Shown: piece by piece, positions 20,144 to 32,212 of the stretch | Layout of the letters: every line of letters starts with the position of its first letter | How positions within the stretch are numbered: position 1 is the first letter of the stretch | Assembly (NCBI GenBank): GCA_025399215.1 | Contig: MU621101.1 | Location: 1 to 64,000, forward strand | Source of the DNA: Globomyces pollinis-pini | Lineage: Eukaryota > Chytridiomycota > Chytridiomycetes > Rhizophydiales > Globomycetaceae | Length of the DNA: 64,000 nucleotides | Reading direction: 5' to 3' | Made by a program: the position numbers and the translations under genes | The notes under the pieces: model-generated | The model's input: the letters and a program-made list of their open reading frames with translations, nothing else | What the model was told of the DNA's origin: nothing | The model's database searches: none

Positions 20144-23100
20144 ATGGAAGATTTGGATGATGATCAAGATCTATTTGAACTGATTGATTATACAGTATCT
20201 TATAATCAATTGTTAACAATTTTAGTCAGCATCTCCTTTGGAGAGATTCATTCAGGATTTATCAAATGCTCCAGTTCAATCAGTGGTGGAATTAAACAAT
20301 ATTGCTTATACAATAACTAAATCAACAAGCAGTGAATACAACTTTTTAAATGCATATACTGGTACTAAAGGATGTGTCATATTACAACCTAAATCATCAA
20401 ATCAACATCATCCAAAGTTACTACTAAGTGCCTTGAAGCTCGCAATCAAAAATCAACCAGTCTTAGTAAAAGCGGGAATATCATGGGAAGATAGATATGA
20501 AGGGTTTTACTTGTCAGAAACTCATACCTTTAACTTTCTACTGTTTTACTTACATTATGTTCCTTCTTCATGCACAGATATGAATAGGTTAATATGCACA
20601 TTCAAGGATCGCTTCAATGCTACATTCAATAAAGCATCATTGAATGCTTCTGTTATAGTCACCTATGAATTCAACAAGTTCAAAATACATAACTCGTGGA
20701 CAAACAAAAAGAACTCTAATTGGTTTTACCAACACTTCTCTCTCAAGTATAGAAAATCTCCTGATCCGTTAATCCAATTGAAATTACGTGTTCAATATCC
20801 TCCCGTTTTGGCAACATCGTATTTAGACAGTGAGATTGATCCCCTCACATCTGATGGTATACTTGATACATTTAAAGTTAGATTGGCTGGCATTATTATG
20901 GACAAACGACATGGGATTTTCGTGTCTTGCAGAAATGCTGGAAAGAATGACTACTGATGTAAAAAATTCAAAGAATTCTGGGCATAAACAATGGCAGGAA
21001 TCTTTCATACCGGGTGGATATGATACTGCAAGTAATACGAGCTATGCGCCTACTTCCTTTGCCGAGAATGAATATGAAGAGTTTGGACCAGGATTACCAT
21101 CTGCTAGTATGAGGTATTATATCGACAGTAGAGACATTGAATATGCTTTGAATTCATTACTTGGGCACAGCTATCCCAGATTTGAGACATTCTCGACCAC
21201 TTCACAGAAAGAGGATCACATTCCAGTTTTATCAGGTTGATTTATATGAACATTGGCTTATACTTAGGTACTTTTCAATGTTTTCTCATAGGGAATTATA
21301 GCTCATCAAATAATTTTGTCTTTAAGGTTTAAACAACTAACAGTTCCATACAAGTCACTTTTGTGGAGATTTGCCGTTCATTTATTTGATTCAAATGCAC
21401 TACGGCCCAACTACCTTTCCTTTGATGCTGGGTAATGGTTATTGTTTAATTGTAGAATGATTCCGTTAGCTAAAGGCTTATGGTCGGAATTCGTTCGACA
21501 AATACAATTCATGTGGGATCAAGAACATCACCTTCCTGGTGTTGATATCACCAGTAACGGCAAGGATGATGACACAATATCCCTATCCAATGAGCATATA
21601 TTATTGCATCAAAAGCTTTGCAGTAATTTAGATATCTTTGATTCTAGTGTTGAACTATTGTTTGTTTAAAAAAACTGGAATGACAAGTAAAAAGGAACGA
21701 TTCGAAATAAAATCAGTTGATGTTGAAGCAAATATGATCGATCTTCCATTTCGTCTACTCTCAGATGCCGCTGACAAAACTTTAGATACAACTACAAATC
21801 TGATTTCTGGAATTGCAAATTTTACTAAACAAGCAATTAAAACCTCATCGGTGTCACCAAGATACCACACTCTTGGTAGGTATTCACAGTCATGGAATAG
21901 TGCTGGTAGTTGGGATAATGTGATCGACGTAGGCGGTCAAAAGAAATCTTTGGATAAATCTAAAATGGAAGCTGATTTATCCTCATCTTCCTGGGGGTCC
22001 GGACATGAAAAATGGGAAATAGCGAAAGATAGTTCTTTTTCATCAAAAGGCACTTCCATGGAATTAACTAACGGTTCTACTCAAAATTTGGAAGCCTCAG
22101 TATCCACTCAAGCTGACGAAAATACTGCTTTGAAAAGACGTGGACACAAAGCTATGATACCCGACTTATATATGGATGATGGTACGCCAATTTGGGAACC
22201 ACATACACAAGATTCTGGATTTATGACTGAAGATATGGTTATTGAGCTTGAGAAAATCATGGAGAGTTGTGGAACGACCCCTCAAGGACAACTTAACCGA
22301 GCAAAATTACAGTGCAGTCAACTAATATCAGGTAAAGTTTGAAAATGAAATAAATGACAGATATGCAAGCCTTTAAGGCAGCTAACCCTGGGTGTGATTT
22401 CAAGGATTTTGTGAAATGGCATTCTCCTAGGGATTGGATCATTGATAATTCTGGGAATCCAACATTAAGTGAACGTTTTATCAAGGCAGATAACTTGTGG
22501 TTACTGTTATGGAAAGATTGCTTACCTTTGGAAGCATCAAAACAAAAGCCTTTATTTGATATTGACAAAGAAGCAGCAAAAGCAATGCTTTTCTTTGAAA
22601 ATTTGGTCGTTTCCGATGTACTGTTGCAGTAATTTTGGGCTATTAAAAATTAGATTAAAACCAACTATGTTTTTGGTGGCCTATGATGCAATCGTTTCCA
22701 CACCAGATGCTATCTTTCTGCCTTCTGTTAGGAAAGGTTTACAAGAGCTATCCGAATTGCTCTTGGGAATGCGGTATGACCTCACGCTTAACAGTTAGTA
22801 TCGATGATGAGGATTCGTATCACTCTATTATAGAACACTTCAAAACGGTTGAAAAACAATTTACATTATCTCAGTTGCTACTACAACATGTAACTCTCTC
22901 ATTTCTAAATTCAGATACCTGGACAAGAGCGACTTGTCGATGAGCTTTTATCTGGTAGGAGTATACAGGTTGGTGATTCTAAAACAATCTTATATGAACT
23001 GCTTAAAAGTGGTAAATCCGCTCTAAATTGACTGAAATAGTATCATCAAACGAAATACTGCCCGTTGAAAAGGAGTATACTTTGACTCAAGACACGTCAA

Positions 23101-23177
23101 AGACTAGTAATGTGATGAACTTTCAATTGGGTGACAACAAGTTCCGAATGTTCGAGTTACAATCAAGGTTAACATAG
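20144..23177 (+). CDS. RAB3GAP1: Rab3 GTPase-activating protein catalytic subunit homologue
   Basis: Catalytic subunit of the Rab3GAP complex, which acts on Rab3 and, with RAB3GAP2, as a Rab18 exchange factor in ER/lipid-droplet and autophagy traffic. The N-terminus MEDLDDDQDLFELIDYT plus SPLERFIQDL matches the family start. The C-terminal catalytic block is clear: DMQAFKAANPGCDFKDFVKW then HSPRDWI, followed by NLWLLLWKDCLPLEASKQKP and LFDIDKEAAKAMLFFENL. The end reads DELLSGRSIQVGDSK...EYTLTQDTSK and FRMFELQSRLT. Many 24-33-nt introns interrupt it. One odd 108-nt intron (21236-21343) contains two GT...AG units and an unexplained rest. The middle, including ALKRRGHKAMIPDLYMDDG, is less conserved. 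Confidence 0.88.
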
Positions 23178-23281
23178 AGATAGCTTATTTTAATACATAT
23201 ATATTCATTTCAATTATATTTTAATAGGTATCATTTCATGTACTTCTTTATTTGACACGAATAAACAAGAAAATCACGTTT

Positions 23282-26200
23282 ATGATTAAAAAACAATCGT
23301 TGAATAGACAAGATAATCCAAATAGCGACCTTCTGTTCAGCTTAAGAGATGAAAATACCAATTTGAAAAAGCAGATAACTTCAAATGATATAAACACTAA
23401 AAAGTATTGTTTGAACTTGATCTTAAATTAGATTGTTGTACAAAGTCCAAAAACTATCAGAGCAGTTGTCAAAAACGGGCCAGACAGTTAATCCTACCAG
23501 TACATGAATGTTGATTTCCTTAAATTTAGAGAAGGATGATAGAGAAAATGTGGAATTTGTTAAAGAATTACAAAAACATGTTGAAACACTAAATCAAAGC
23601 AATCACCAACTAAAAACAAAAGTGAGCTTTTATAGAACAATGCATGAATCAGAAATGCGAAAGAAAACTCAATATTCTCATATCCCCCCACGCATTGAAT
23701 CGGTTTAATGTTGAAATTTAACGCGATAGGGATCAACAAAGCGATCTTCGTCTCATTCCAAACAGCATACACTTGTAATTGTTCATATACTTGATATTTT
23801 AGAAATCTTCAGCATATGTTGAGCAGCAAACGTACACTTCATTAAATTTAACAAATAGTATGGAAATTGAAACACAACGTTCGACTATTGCAGAATTGTG
23901 AGTTTTATGACAGCTGATTTGAATAGGCAAGAATTAGTGAACAACTACCGTTCTGAAATTTCAACCCTAAATGGCACCATTACAGCACAACAGGATGAGG
24001 TTGAACAGATGAAGGCTATGAATGAACAGTAAGGAATCTATTTTAATTTTAGGCTTCAGAAAACAAATGATATAGAACGAATTGCATCTCAACACGAATT
24101 AAATGAATTAAAGAAAAAGTTTATAGAACAGAGAAACAAATTGGATTCTGTGGATGAACAGCTTCGACATACTACCAAATCATATAAGGAAATTAATGAA
24201 ACAATGGAGAATTTAGGGAAAGATTTACAATCAGAGAGGAAGAAATGTTTTGATTTGGAGACAAAACTAAAAGATGTCCAATTATTTAAAGAGTCTAGTT
24301 CAGAAGTATATATTTATATTATTTAATCGATAGCTTGAAGTCATTATTGAAGATTTGAAACATGAAAAAGCTTTACTTCAATCTGAATTGGATAAAATAA
24401 TGGAAAACAAATTTGCAACACAGAGAGATGACGAATATCAAGCAGAAATTCTGGTTCTAAAAAGTCAGATCAACTCTATGGATGAACGCCTTCAAACTAT
24501 GACATCAGAAAGTCTTGATTTAAGGAGGCAAATAGTTGAGGCACATGGTATTTTACGTATAACTAAGGAGCAGCAAAACATTCCCAAGTTGAATCAGAAA
24601 GACAAAGTGAAATATCATTGCGGATTTCACTACAGAAAGAAGTGGAGAATTTGCGATTACAGTTGTTGGAAGTTGCCAAGACTCAATCAGAGCAACCTTC
24701 AAAAGAGGATCTCGAAGAGGCCTTTGCATTGCTAAGATTAAAGCGCGAAACGGGTTTAACATTTGAATTTCTGTCAAATGTTCATCACATAGAGGAGGTG
24801 CTTAATTGTAATGCTTAGTAGTAGGATAAAGACGCTATTAGCGACCTTAGACGCCAATATTCGGAGTGTGTTCAAGAATTAGATAAAACAATCACCCTGC
24901 TAAAGGTTCCTTTGTTTTTCTAAAATTCTTAGATCCAAGAAGAAATATGTAATGGGCTAAATGCCAAAACAAATGAGCTGATAAAGAAAGAGGGTATGAT
25001 CAAAAATGAATATGGTAAATCATTTCAGCTAAAATCCAAAAGAACTACGGCTGGAGGAGTTTTCCAAGTTGGCTGACATCAGAAAACACAGGATTGACAC
25101 TTTGGAGAGGCAATTACAATCTTTAGGCTTTGTGGAAGGTATAAATAGTTGTTATTTTTAACGCTATTAGATGATTTGTTGATATCCGCAACCGATAAAC
25201 ATTCGAGCGGTATATGTCTAAACTAATGTTCAGGTGAGAACCTTTTCGAATTAAAGTTACATGGTGCTTTAATATTTGAAAACTGCCTAGAACTGCTTTT
25301 CAAAACATCTAACACCTTTCAAAACCCCGAATCATTGGTAACAGCAGTGCTAATAGATTTTTTTGATTATGAATCAGAAATATCACCAATAGGAGTTGGA
25401 CTTAAGCCAATTTATGATTATACAGTAAGGTATAAAGTCAATCAAAAGCTTAATTTAAATATTTAGATATCACATAGTCACAGACGATTACTTTTTGCAT
25501 TACTTGCAATCGAAGAAGTTGAAACTTACCCTTATACAATCACATGGCATTGAAGCAGTTCCATTTGGCTATTGGTATTTATCTTTCTATACTTATGATT
25601 AGTATTGCTGACTTATCCAGTCTAGCATCAACGAAGAAGAATCAATCTTCAAAACTAAAATCCGACATATATCTATTGAATTCAGTAAAATCAATGTTTT
25701 AATTGATTTAGAATACTGTTATTGGTGTTTTGGAGTACACAACAACTGTAAACGTCCCAATTCCTCTGTCAGTACAAGCCTTTAAAGAGAGAAATCTCGC
25801 TTTAAACTTACAACAGAATAATTCAAGCGTTAGGTAAATCATTATTATAACCTTAATGGTCAGTGAACAATTGAAAGCTGGGACGAATAACTTTACCATA
25901 TACTTAAAGGACTGTACATTCCAGATGCAAAAAAGCACCCCAAAATCTCCAAAGATATTCGCTGCTATTCAGTTCGAGCCTGCGTTAAGATGTATATTGA
26001 CAGTAAATAGCATTTTGTAACTCTAGCCCGTGGTGATTGGGAATATGAATCCAAACTTTGATTTTAAATCTGTGATTCCTTTACAAATAACAGCTGATTT
26101 AGATCGTCATTTGAGAACTAGTAAAATGGTTATTGTCTTTGCGGATGATGAGAAAACTGATCATATATATGGTTTTTGCAAGATTGGTTTATCAAAAATG

Positions 26201-27148
26201 ATTTATGAACAATCATTGAATGAATCAGTCGATATATGCAATAAAAATGGAGATGTCACTGGAAAACTTAATATCATGTTAAGCTGGGATGTCCCTTATA
26301 TTCAACACAACCCTACAGTATAATTTTCTTATCCAATTTGATAAATAGGTGATATCAATTCATGATCAATCCGAAATTTCACTTGAATTGAGTGGTGTGG
26401 TAAATGATTTGCCAACCATTTCAACCCAACCAATGATATCGGAAGCTGAGCCAATACATCCCACTTTAAATAAAGAAGAACCGTCCTTATTAATGCCACA
26501 ACAACAAATTGTAGAAGCCAAACCAATCTCTGATGTTTCATCCAACAACGAATCAGATTCTGATCCGATTAACGTCAATATCAATCACACTGATAGCAAA
26601 CTCGAAAGTAAACCACACGCGGAAGAAGAGATATTTTCTAGTAGCCTTGGAATTCAGATGAATAGTTTGACTATTCACCTCAATGACCAGCGAGTACAAT
26701 CAACATTCAGCAATACACAGCAGATTTTTGTATGTGTGGAATTACTCAACTTATCTGGGCCTGATTTCGAATCTAATTCAATTGTAATCAATGGAGGCAA
26801 ATCATTCGATGTGGGTTATAACAAGGGTTTGTGTTTCCATTAATGATCGTAGTATTTCCATTTGCTTCAATTTCTTCTTTGGCTGGTAAAACTGTAGAAG
26901 AACTTATGACATATGAGTCAATTTTGTTTAGTGTGGTTGAAGAACCCCCGCCAAGTGATGATATTCAAACGTGTGTAGATTTGGGATACGCGAAAGTCCA
27001 TATAGGAACTTTAATAGAAGAATACGGCCAAGATCCAATGAGCTTAACACTCTCAATTATCAGCTACAGCTCTTCTCTCTGTTTAGGCACGTTAAAAGTT
27101 AAAATTACAGGGCTAGCAGACTTTTTGACATGGATACAGAGTCAATAG
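23282..27148 (+). CDS. RPGRIP1L: RPGRIP1-like ciliary transition-zone protein
   Basis: RPGRIP1/RPGRIP1L proteins build the ciliary transition zone (NPHP/MKS modules). The order of parts fits. An N-terminal coiled coil (about 23282-25250) carries the hallmark KTKVSFYRTMHESEMRKKTQ with YSHIPPRIESV. Two C2-type domains follow (about 25250-26320), with GFCKIGLSKMIYEQ and TGKLNIMLSWDV. An acidic linker leads to the C-terminal RPGR-interacting domain: LFSVVEEPPPSDD, VDLGYAKVHIGTLIEEYGQD and LGTLKVKITGLADFL. The gene is split by many very short introns, for example 23-30 nt in the coiled-coil part. It stands with the axonemal dynein as evidence that the organism builds a flagellum. Confidence 0.88.
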
Positions 27149-27186
27149 TAAAATAAATTGTTAATAGATTAAACCCAGCACATTAT

Positions 27187-27305
27187 TGCCACGTATATTT
27201 TCGTCAAAAGATTACTAACAGACGTGTGCTGTGCATGGATGCCACGTATATTATCTGTTGCTCATTCCAGTCAAATGTGGCTATATAACCCTAAACAACC
27301 CTAAC
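27187..27305. promoter_or_regulatory. PMM upstream elements: repeated TGCCACGTATATT and telobox-like motif
   Basis: The 13-mer TGCCACGTATATT occurs at 27187-27199 and 27240-27252. TAACCCTAAACAACCCTAAC follows at 27286-27305, ending 43 nt before the phosphomannomutase ATG. The CACGT core is bHLH-like and AACCCTAA is the Tbf1/telobox type. Function is inferred from motif and position only. Confidence 0.4.
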
Positions 27306-27348
27306 AGCACTATAAAAGCACTCACTTTTCCAAAAAATAATTTAAAGA

Positions 27349-28387
27349 ATGAGCTGGAGTGGAAAATCAGACCCTAATACGATCGTCTTATTCGATATCG
27401 ATGGTACCCTTACGCCTGCTAGAAAGGTATACCGCGATTTTTAATATTCCAGGTTATCTCAAGTGAGATGCTTAGTGTCTTGGCTGAATTGAGAAAGAAA
27501 GTCGTAATTGGATTTGTTGGGGGAAGTGATTTAGAGAAACAAAAGGAACAAATTGGTCAAAATGGTTTTGTTTTCAATCTAATTTCTTTCTAGGTACCTA
27601 CTTCTGATTCATTAATTGCGACAGTCGTTGACCTATTTGATTATTCATTCCCAGAAAATGGATTAACAGCTTTTAAACTTGGCAACCAACTGGATTCAGC
27701 TGTAATTATTTGGATGTACATTAAAGATGTAGAGTTTTATTGGATTTATGGGTGAAGATCGCTACAAAAAGCTCGTTAATTTCATTCTCCGTTATATTGC
27801 AGAATTGGATATCCCAATTAAACGTGGTACATTTGTAGAATTCCGGGCAGGAATGATTAATGTCTCACCAATTGGAAGAAATTGCAGGTACGATTAGAGA
27901 GTTCTGAAATTAGCCATCCCGAACGAGAAGAATTTGAAAAATTTGATAAGGTATGCGCTCCATATATATTTATCCAAGATTCATAACATTCGACCAAAGT
28001 TTGTAGAAGCACTTAAAAACGAATTTCCAGACTATGGTTTGACATATTCAATTGGTAACCCCTATCAAATCTTAATCCAAGGTGGACAAATATCATTTGA
28101 TGTATTTCCTACTGGTTGGGATAAGGTATTATTTTTGTACCACTAATTTTTATAGACTTATGCGTATTGTTTCTTAGCTTAACAGTTTAGATTGCGTCAC
28201 ATTAAAGAAGAAAATTTCAAAACTATTCACTTTTTCGGTGATAAAACATTCAAGGCATGATTTTTTTCATACTTACTCTCAGGGCGGAAATGATTATGAG
28301 ATTTACACCCATCCAGATGTGAAAGGTCATTCAGTAACTAGCCCGGATGATACTATTAGAATTTTGAAAGAGTTGTTCTTTCAATAA
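27349..28387 (+). CDS. PMM: Phosphomannomutase
   Basis: HAD-superfamily enzyme interconverting mannose-6-phosphate and mannose-1-phosphate for GDP-mannose and glycosylation. The catalytic motif [11 protein letters not shown] is near the N-terminus. [66 protein letters not shown] and [16 protein letters not shown] follow as in eukaryotic PMM. Spliced length is 251 aa, normal for the family. Nine intron positions were placed. One is a two-unit composite (27564-27623) and one is a GC-AG intron (28255-28282). The ATG lies 43 nt after a double AACCCTAA motif. Confidence 0.96.
27564..27623 (+). other. Two-unit tandem intron in PMM
   Basis: Units of 29 nt (27564-27592) and 31 nt (27593-27623), both GT...AG, split a Val codon between EQIGQN and [13 protein letters not shown]. 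Removing only the first would give an immediate stop codon. Confidence 0.78.
28255..28282 (+). other. GC-AG intron of 28 nt in PMM
   Basis: Between GDKTFK and GGNDYEIY the intron starts GCATGATTTT and ends ACTCTCAG. No GT donor nearby gives the conserved KT-x-x-GGND sequence, so a GC donor is the simplest reading. Confidence 0.75.
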
Positions 28388-28771
28388 AAAGATATTGAAT
28401 TGTCGTGAAAATTGTTCAACTTTGTTCTGTTGGTGAAAAATTTCATTTTGTGACAGTTTGAACTGCTACTTTCATATAAAGACTGATTGATTCACTGTTT
28501 GTAGATTTTAATGACACTCTTTCTCTATTCTTTAAGTAATGAAACGTCAATGGCAATATCAGCGTCCTAATAATTTCGTTTTCCACGAAAGTAACTGATG
28601 CCAAGATATTCTTACCACTCTCTAAACCATTTTTTACTTCCCTGGGTTTAAATTATGGCCGAAAGCATTCCACCGGAGTTTCACCCTTTTTTATGAAGCC
28701 TTTAATTAATTAACTACATTTGTTTGTCCGTACTGCAGTACGGCCGTAGCTGGCTTATAAAAAGCACTAAA
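28388..28771. other. Intergenic region, PMM to thioesterase
   Basis: About 380 nt of AT-rich flank. No gene, repeat or RNA was recognised. Confidence 0.5.
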
Positions 28772-29498
28772 ATGCGTACCTACGAACTACCAATGTCTCC
28801 AATATCTGTTCAAAATCCTGATAACTCAAAGAAAATCACTGTTACTGTGAAAGTCTCAGACAGCAAAACACCTTATCAACCTACAGGCAATTTTGAACAT
28901 CTCCCAATCTATCAAAAACTAATTGAAAGTTCTGAATTTACCAAAAGACCTTTCGATCCAAAAGGAGTGTTTAAACCAGAGGACATTGCAGAACATTTCA
29001 TTCGTGGACCAACTCTATACAATCCAAATTGCATTCAATATGGATCTTCCCACTTTAATGAAACAGATAATGTTTTAGTTATGCTTCTAAAACTTGGCAC
29101 AAAGATATCTGGCCATAAAGGTATGTTGTTTCGGTATACGTTTTTATATTTCAGGACTTGTTCACGGTGGATTCATTTCTGGTTTATTTGATGAGATCCT
29201 GTCTGAAGCCTTCCACACAACGGTTTACAAAAAGAGACTTCATGGATTCACCGCATCATTAAAAGTGGATTATAGACAACCATTACCACACAACATTCCA
29301 GTCGCTATTGGTGTTCGAACTATTAAAACAGAAGGCAGAAAATACTTTTTGAAAGCAGAATTGTATGATGCAAGTGTTGAAGTTGATGACGGACATGACT
29401 CCATTTCTGGACTTCTTGGTCGCGCAACTTTATTCGCTGAGGCTGAAGCCTTGTTCATCATTCCAAAAGATGTCTGGGAGAAACGATTGGACCAATAA
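28772..29498 (+). CDS. Hotdog-fold acyl-CoA thioesterase (4HBT/THEM-like)
   Basis: Probable acyl-CoA thioesterase of 230 aa. The hotdog active-site helix is LVHGGFISGLFDEILSEAF, with the usual H-G-G...D-E. The strands LHGFTASLKVDYRQPLPH, VAIGVRTIKTEGRKYFLKAE and GLLGRATLFAEAEALFI follow. The N-terminal 100 residues (FEHLPIYQKLIESSEFTKRP) fit fungal THEM-like proteins that carry a short extension. One 34-nt intron (29121-29154) lies just before the catalytic helix. The start is the ATG at 28772; an upstream TTG extends the frame but lies behind it. Confidence 0.85.
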
Positions 29499-29629
29499 TA
29501 ATATATATAGTTAACTGTCAAATAAACTATTAAATTCTATACACCTCTATCCATTTGATTTTGTTGGGTTCAATACCTGAACCCAGAAATTATATATATC
29601 AAGACCCAATAAGAAATCCTTTTCACGAA

Positions 29630-31575
29630 ATGGATAATTCAGAAGAAACTGTATTAGACATAAATCTATCAAATCGAAATGGACCTTCATGTCTCTCTTG
29701 GACCAATTTAGGGTTTTCAGTCAAGGTTGGGAAAGGAGAGAATAAGACGCTCTTACACAGTATGAATGGACGAGTCAATGCTGGAGAAGTTGTTGCGATT
29801 ATGGGAGGATCTGGTAAGTGAATTGATTTAACAGAAGGTGCCGGAAAGTCAACGCTATTGAACACACTTGCTGGTAGAATTGGTCCAGGGGATTTAACTG
29901 GTGATATTTTAGTCGATGGTAAACCAAGGAATAAAGCTACGTGGAATTTAGAGGTAAATTTAGTGTGTATGACATCTATAGTGCGCTTATGTGGAACAAG
30001 ATGATGTGATGTTCACCAACTTGACAGTTCTAGAAACTTTAACATTTGCTGCAGCCTTAAAACTACCATCTAAACTTTCTCAATCAGAGAAGAAGAAAAG
30101 AGTAGATGGTGTGATAGAAGAACTGGGATTGATACATTGTAGAGACACTCGAATAGGAAATGAACTTAGCAAAGGAATATCTGGAGGAGAGCGAAAAAGG
30201 GTCTCAATTGGAATGGAATTGGTTTCTAATCCTAAAATACTGTTTCTTGATGAAGTAAGAACCCAGAAAATTTTAATTCTGACCAATTTAGCCTACATCT
30301 GGACTAGATTCTTTCAATGCATTTAATACTATGGAAACTATTAAAAAATTGGCTAAAAAGGAGAAGAAGATTGTCCTACTTACAATCCATCAACCTAGAA
30401 CAGACATTCTCAATCTGTTTGACAAAATAATTCTCCTTAGCGCAGGAGAAACAGTATGGTTCGGTACAACAGATGGTAATCAGATTACATAGTTCATTAG
30501 ATTAGATGCTATTGATCATTTTACCAAGCTAGAATACCCACTTCCCCCAAAAACAAACCCCAGCGATTTCTTTTTAGATACCATTACCATTGATCAGAGA
30601 ACAGAAACTTCCCGAGCTGAATCAAAAAATCGAGTGAAACTGTTTACAAGAGCCTATAAAGATGTGGAAGTTAGCCCAAATATTACAAAAATAGAAGATA
30701 AACGAAAAATTAAAGTGGAATGGCCTTCTATGTGGATTACTGAATTGCTTGTCTTATTTTTTAGAGACTTAAAGGATGAATGGAGAGACAAAGCAACACT
30801 GACTGCAGGAGTAGCTCAACCTATCTTTGTTACAGCCCTTATTGCACTCTTGTACTTTCAAGTTTCCAACAATTCTGCCGGTGTACAAGATAGACTTGGT
30901 GTTTTCTTCTTTATTGCGATTAATCTGACCTTTGGAACTGTCCAACCACTAATCCTAGTCTTTTCAAACCAAAAAAGAATCATAAAACGGGAGAGAGCAT
31001 CTGGCAGTTACCGAGCAAGTTCAGCATATTTAGCAAAGTTCTTTTCTTTGATACCAGGTGCAATTTTTCGCACGTTGCTATTAACTATTCCCGTATACTG
31101 GATTGTTGGATTACAAAATGATATTGGAAAGTTCTTTACCTTCATCATAATTTGTTTAATCCACGTCTATACGGCAATTGGGTTAGGACTCTTCATTGCT
31201 GCATCAGTGCCAAATCAACAGGTTGGACTTATCGTCACACCAATGATTATCATTGTGTTCATGCTATTCGGTGGATTGCTATTAAACTTAAATTCAACAC
31301 CAGACTATATCAAATGGATTCAATGGATCTCACTCATTGCCTATAGTAACAAAGCTTTGGTGCAGAACGAATTTGACAGCAATATAAGCTTTGATTGCGA
31401 GCTAAAAGGAGGAGCATGTTACACGGACGGGACAAAGGTTGTTGAAGGGTATGGATTAGCAACTCCTGGCTTGTTCGAAGCAGTTCTATGTAATGTGGTA
31501 GTTGGAACTACATGTTTGTTGCTTGGATTGATTTCGTTTAACAGAACTAGTAGACCATTACTGAGATTAAAATAA
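29630..31575 (+). CDS. ABC transporter, ABCG (WHITE) half-transporter
   Basis: Half-size ABCG transporter with the reverse order, nucleotide-binding domain then membrane domain, 608 aa. Walker A is MGGSGAGKSTLLN, split by a 24-nt intron. The signature is ISGGERKRVSIGMEL, Walker B ILFLDEPTSGLDSF and the H-loop TIHQPRTDI. The membrane domain has about six hydrophobic segments, including AQPIFVTALIALLYFQV and LIVTPMIIIVFMLFGGLLLN. A Cys-containing extracellular loop (CELKGGACY) precedes the last helix. Four introns (24, 28, 37, 30 nt). It must dimerise; the substrate cannot be read from sequence, with lipids or sterols typical of the group. Confidence 0.93.
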
Positions 31576-31679
31576 TTGAAATTGAATTAATAAACATTTG
31601 ACCAGTTTAACGGGAAACAACATGAAGAATTAGAGATTCTCGGTATTTTATTTGAGAGTTAACAATGATATGACCAGGA

Positions 31680-31999
31680 TTAACGTAGATATTTTCCAAC
31701 TACAAAATTAAAAGGAAAGAAATACCAATATGAAGGATGAACACTGAGGCAATGAAAGTTAAACTTCCAACTAGAACAACAACTGGATCACTAAATTTTA
31801 GTATACTGACCATCCTACACTTGAATGCCAGGGGAATCGTCCGTATACATTTTCAGCATCTGACCAGGAGATTGTGCAGGTCTGTTTGATTCTTGCGGGG
31901 CAGCCTTCTGAGCTGCATTCTTGCGGCGGATTCCGGCTTCCATCAATATCAAAGCTCCTTACCTGCAGTCCTTGCTGCTGTCATTCCTGCGTTTTCCAT
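31680..31999 (-). CDS. SEC61B: Protein transport protein Sec61 subunit beta
   Basis: Tail-anchored beta subunit of the ER Sec61 translocon, 79 aa. The basic, flexible N-terminus (MENAGMTAARTAAGIRRKNA) is followed by the diagnostic MLKMYTDDSPGIQVDPVVVL and a single C-terminal membrane helix, GSLTFIASVFILHIVGKYLR. Three introns of 26, 28 and 26 nt interrupt this tiny gene. It is divergent from SAM50, with about 210 nt between the starts. Confidence 0.93.
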
Positions 32000-32212
32000 T
32001 GAAGTTTGTGGTGAAAAAAATATTGAAAAATCCTTGGAACACCATGAAATGATACAACGATTTGATTCCAATTCGCTGCTGGTGAATTTTCATAGGTCAC
32101 AATGTTCTACTGGAGTATTCTTGATTGATCTGTTTCCTCTATTTGGCTTTTTTTTTGTAGTTTTGTAGTCGATGAACTTTGGGATGGAAATTTCCTTTCT
32201 AAAAAAAGCTTC

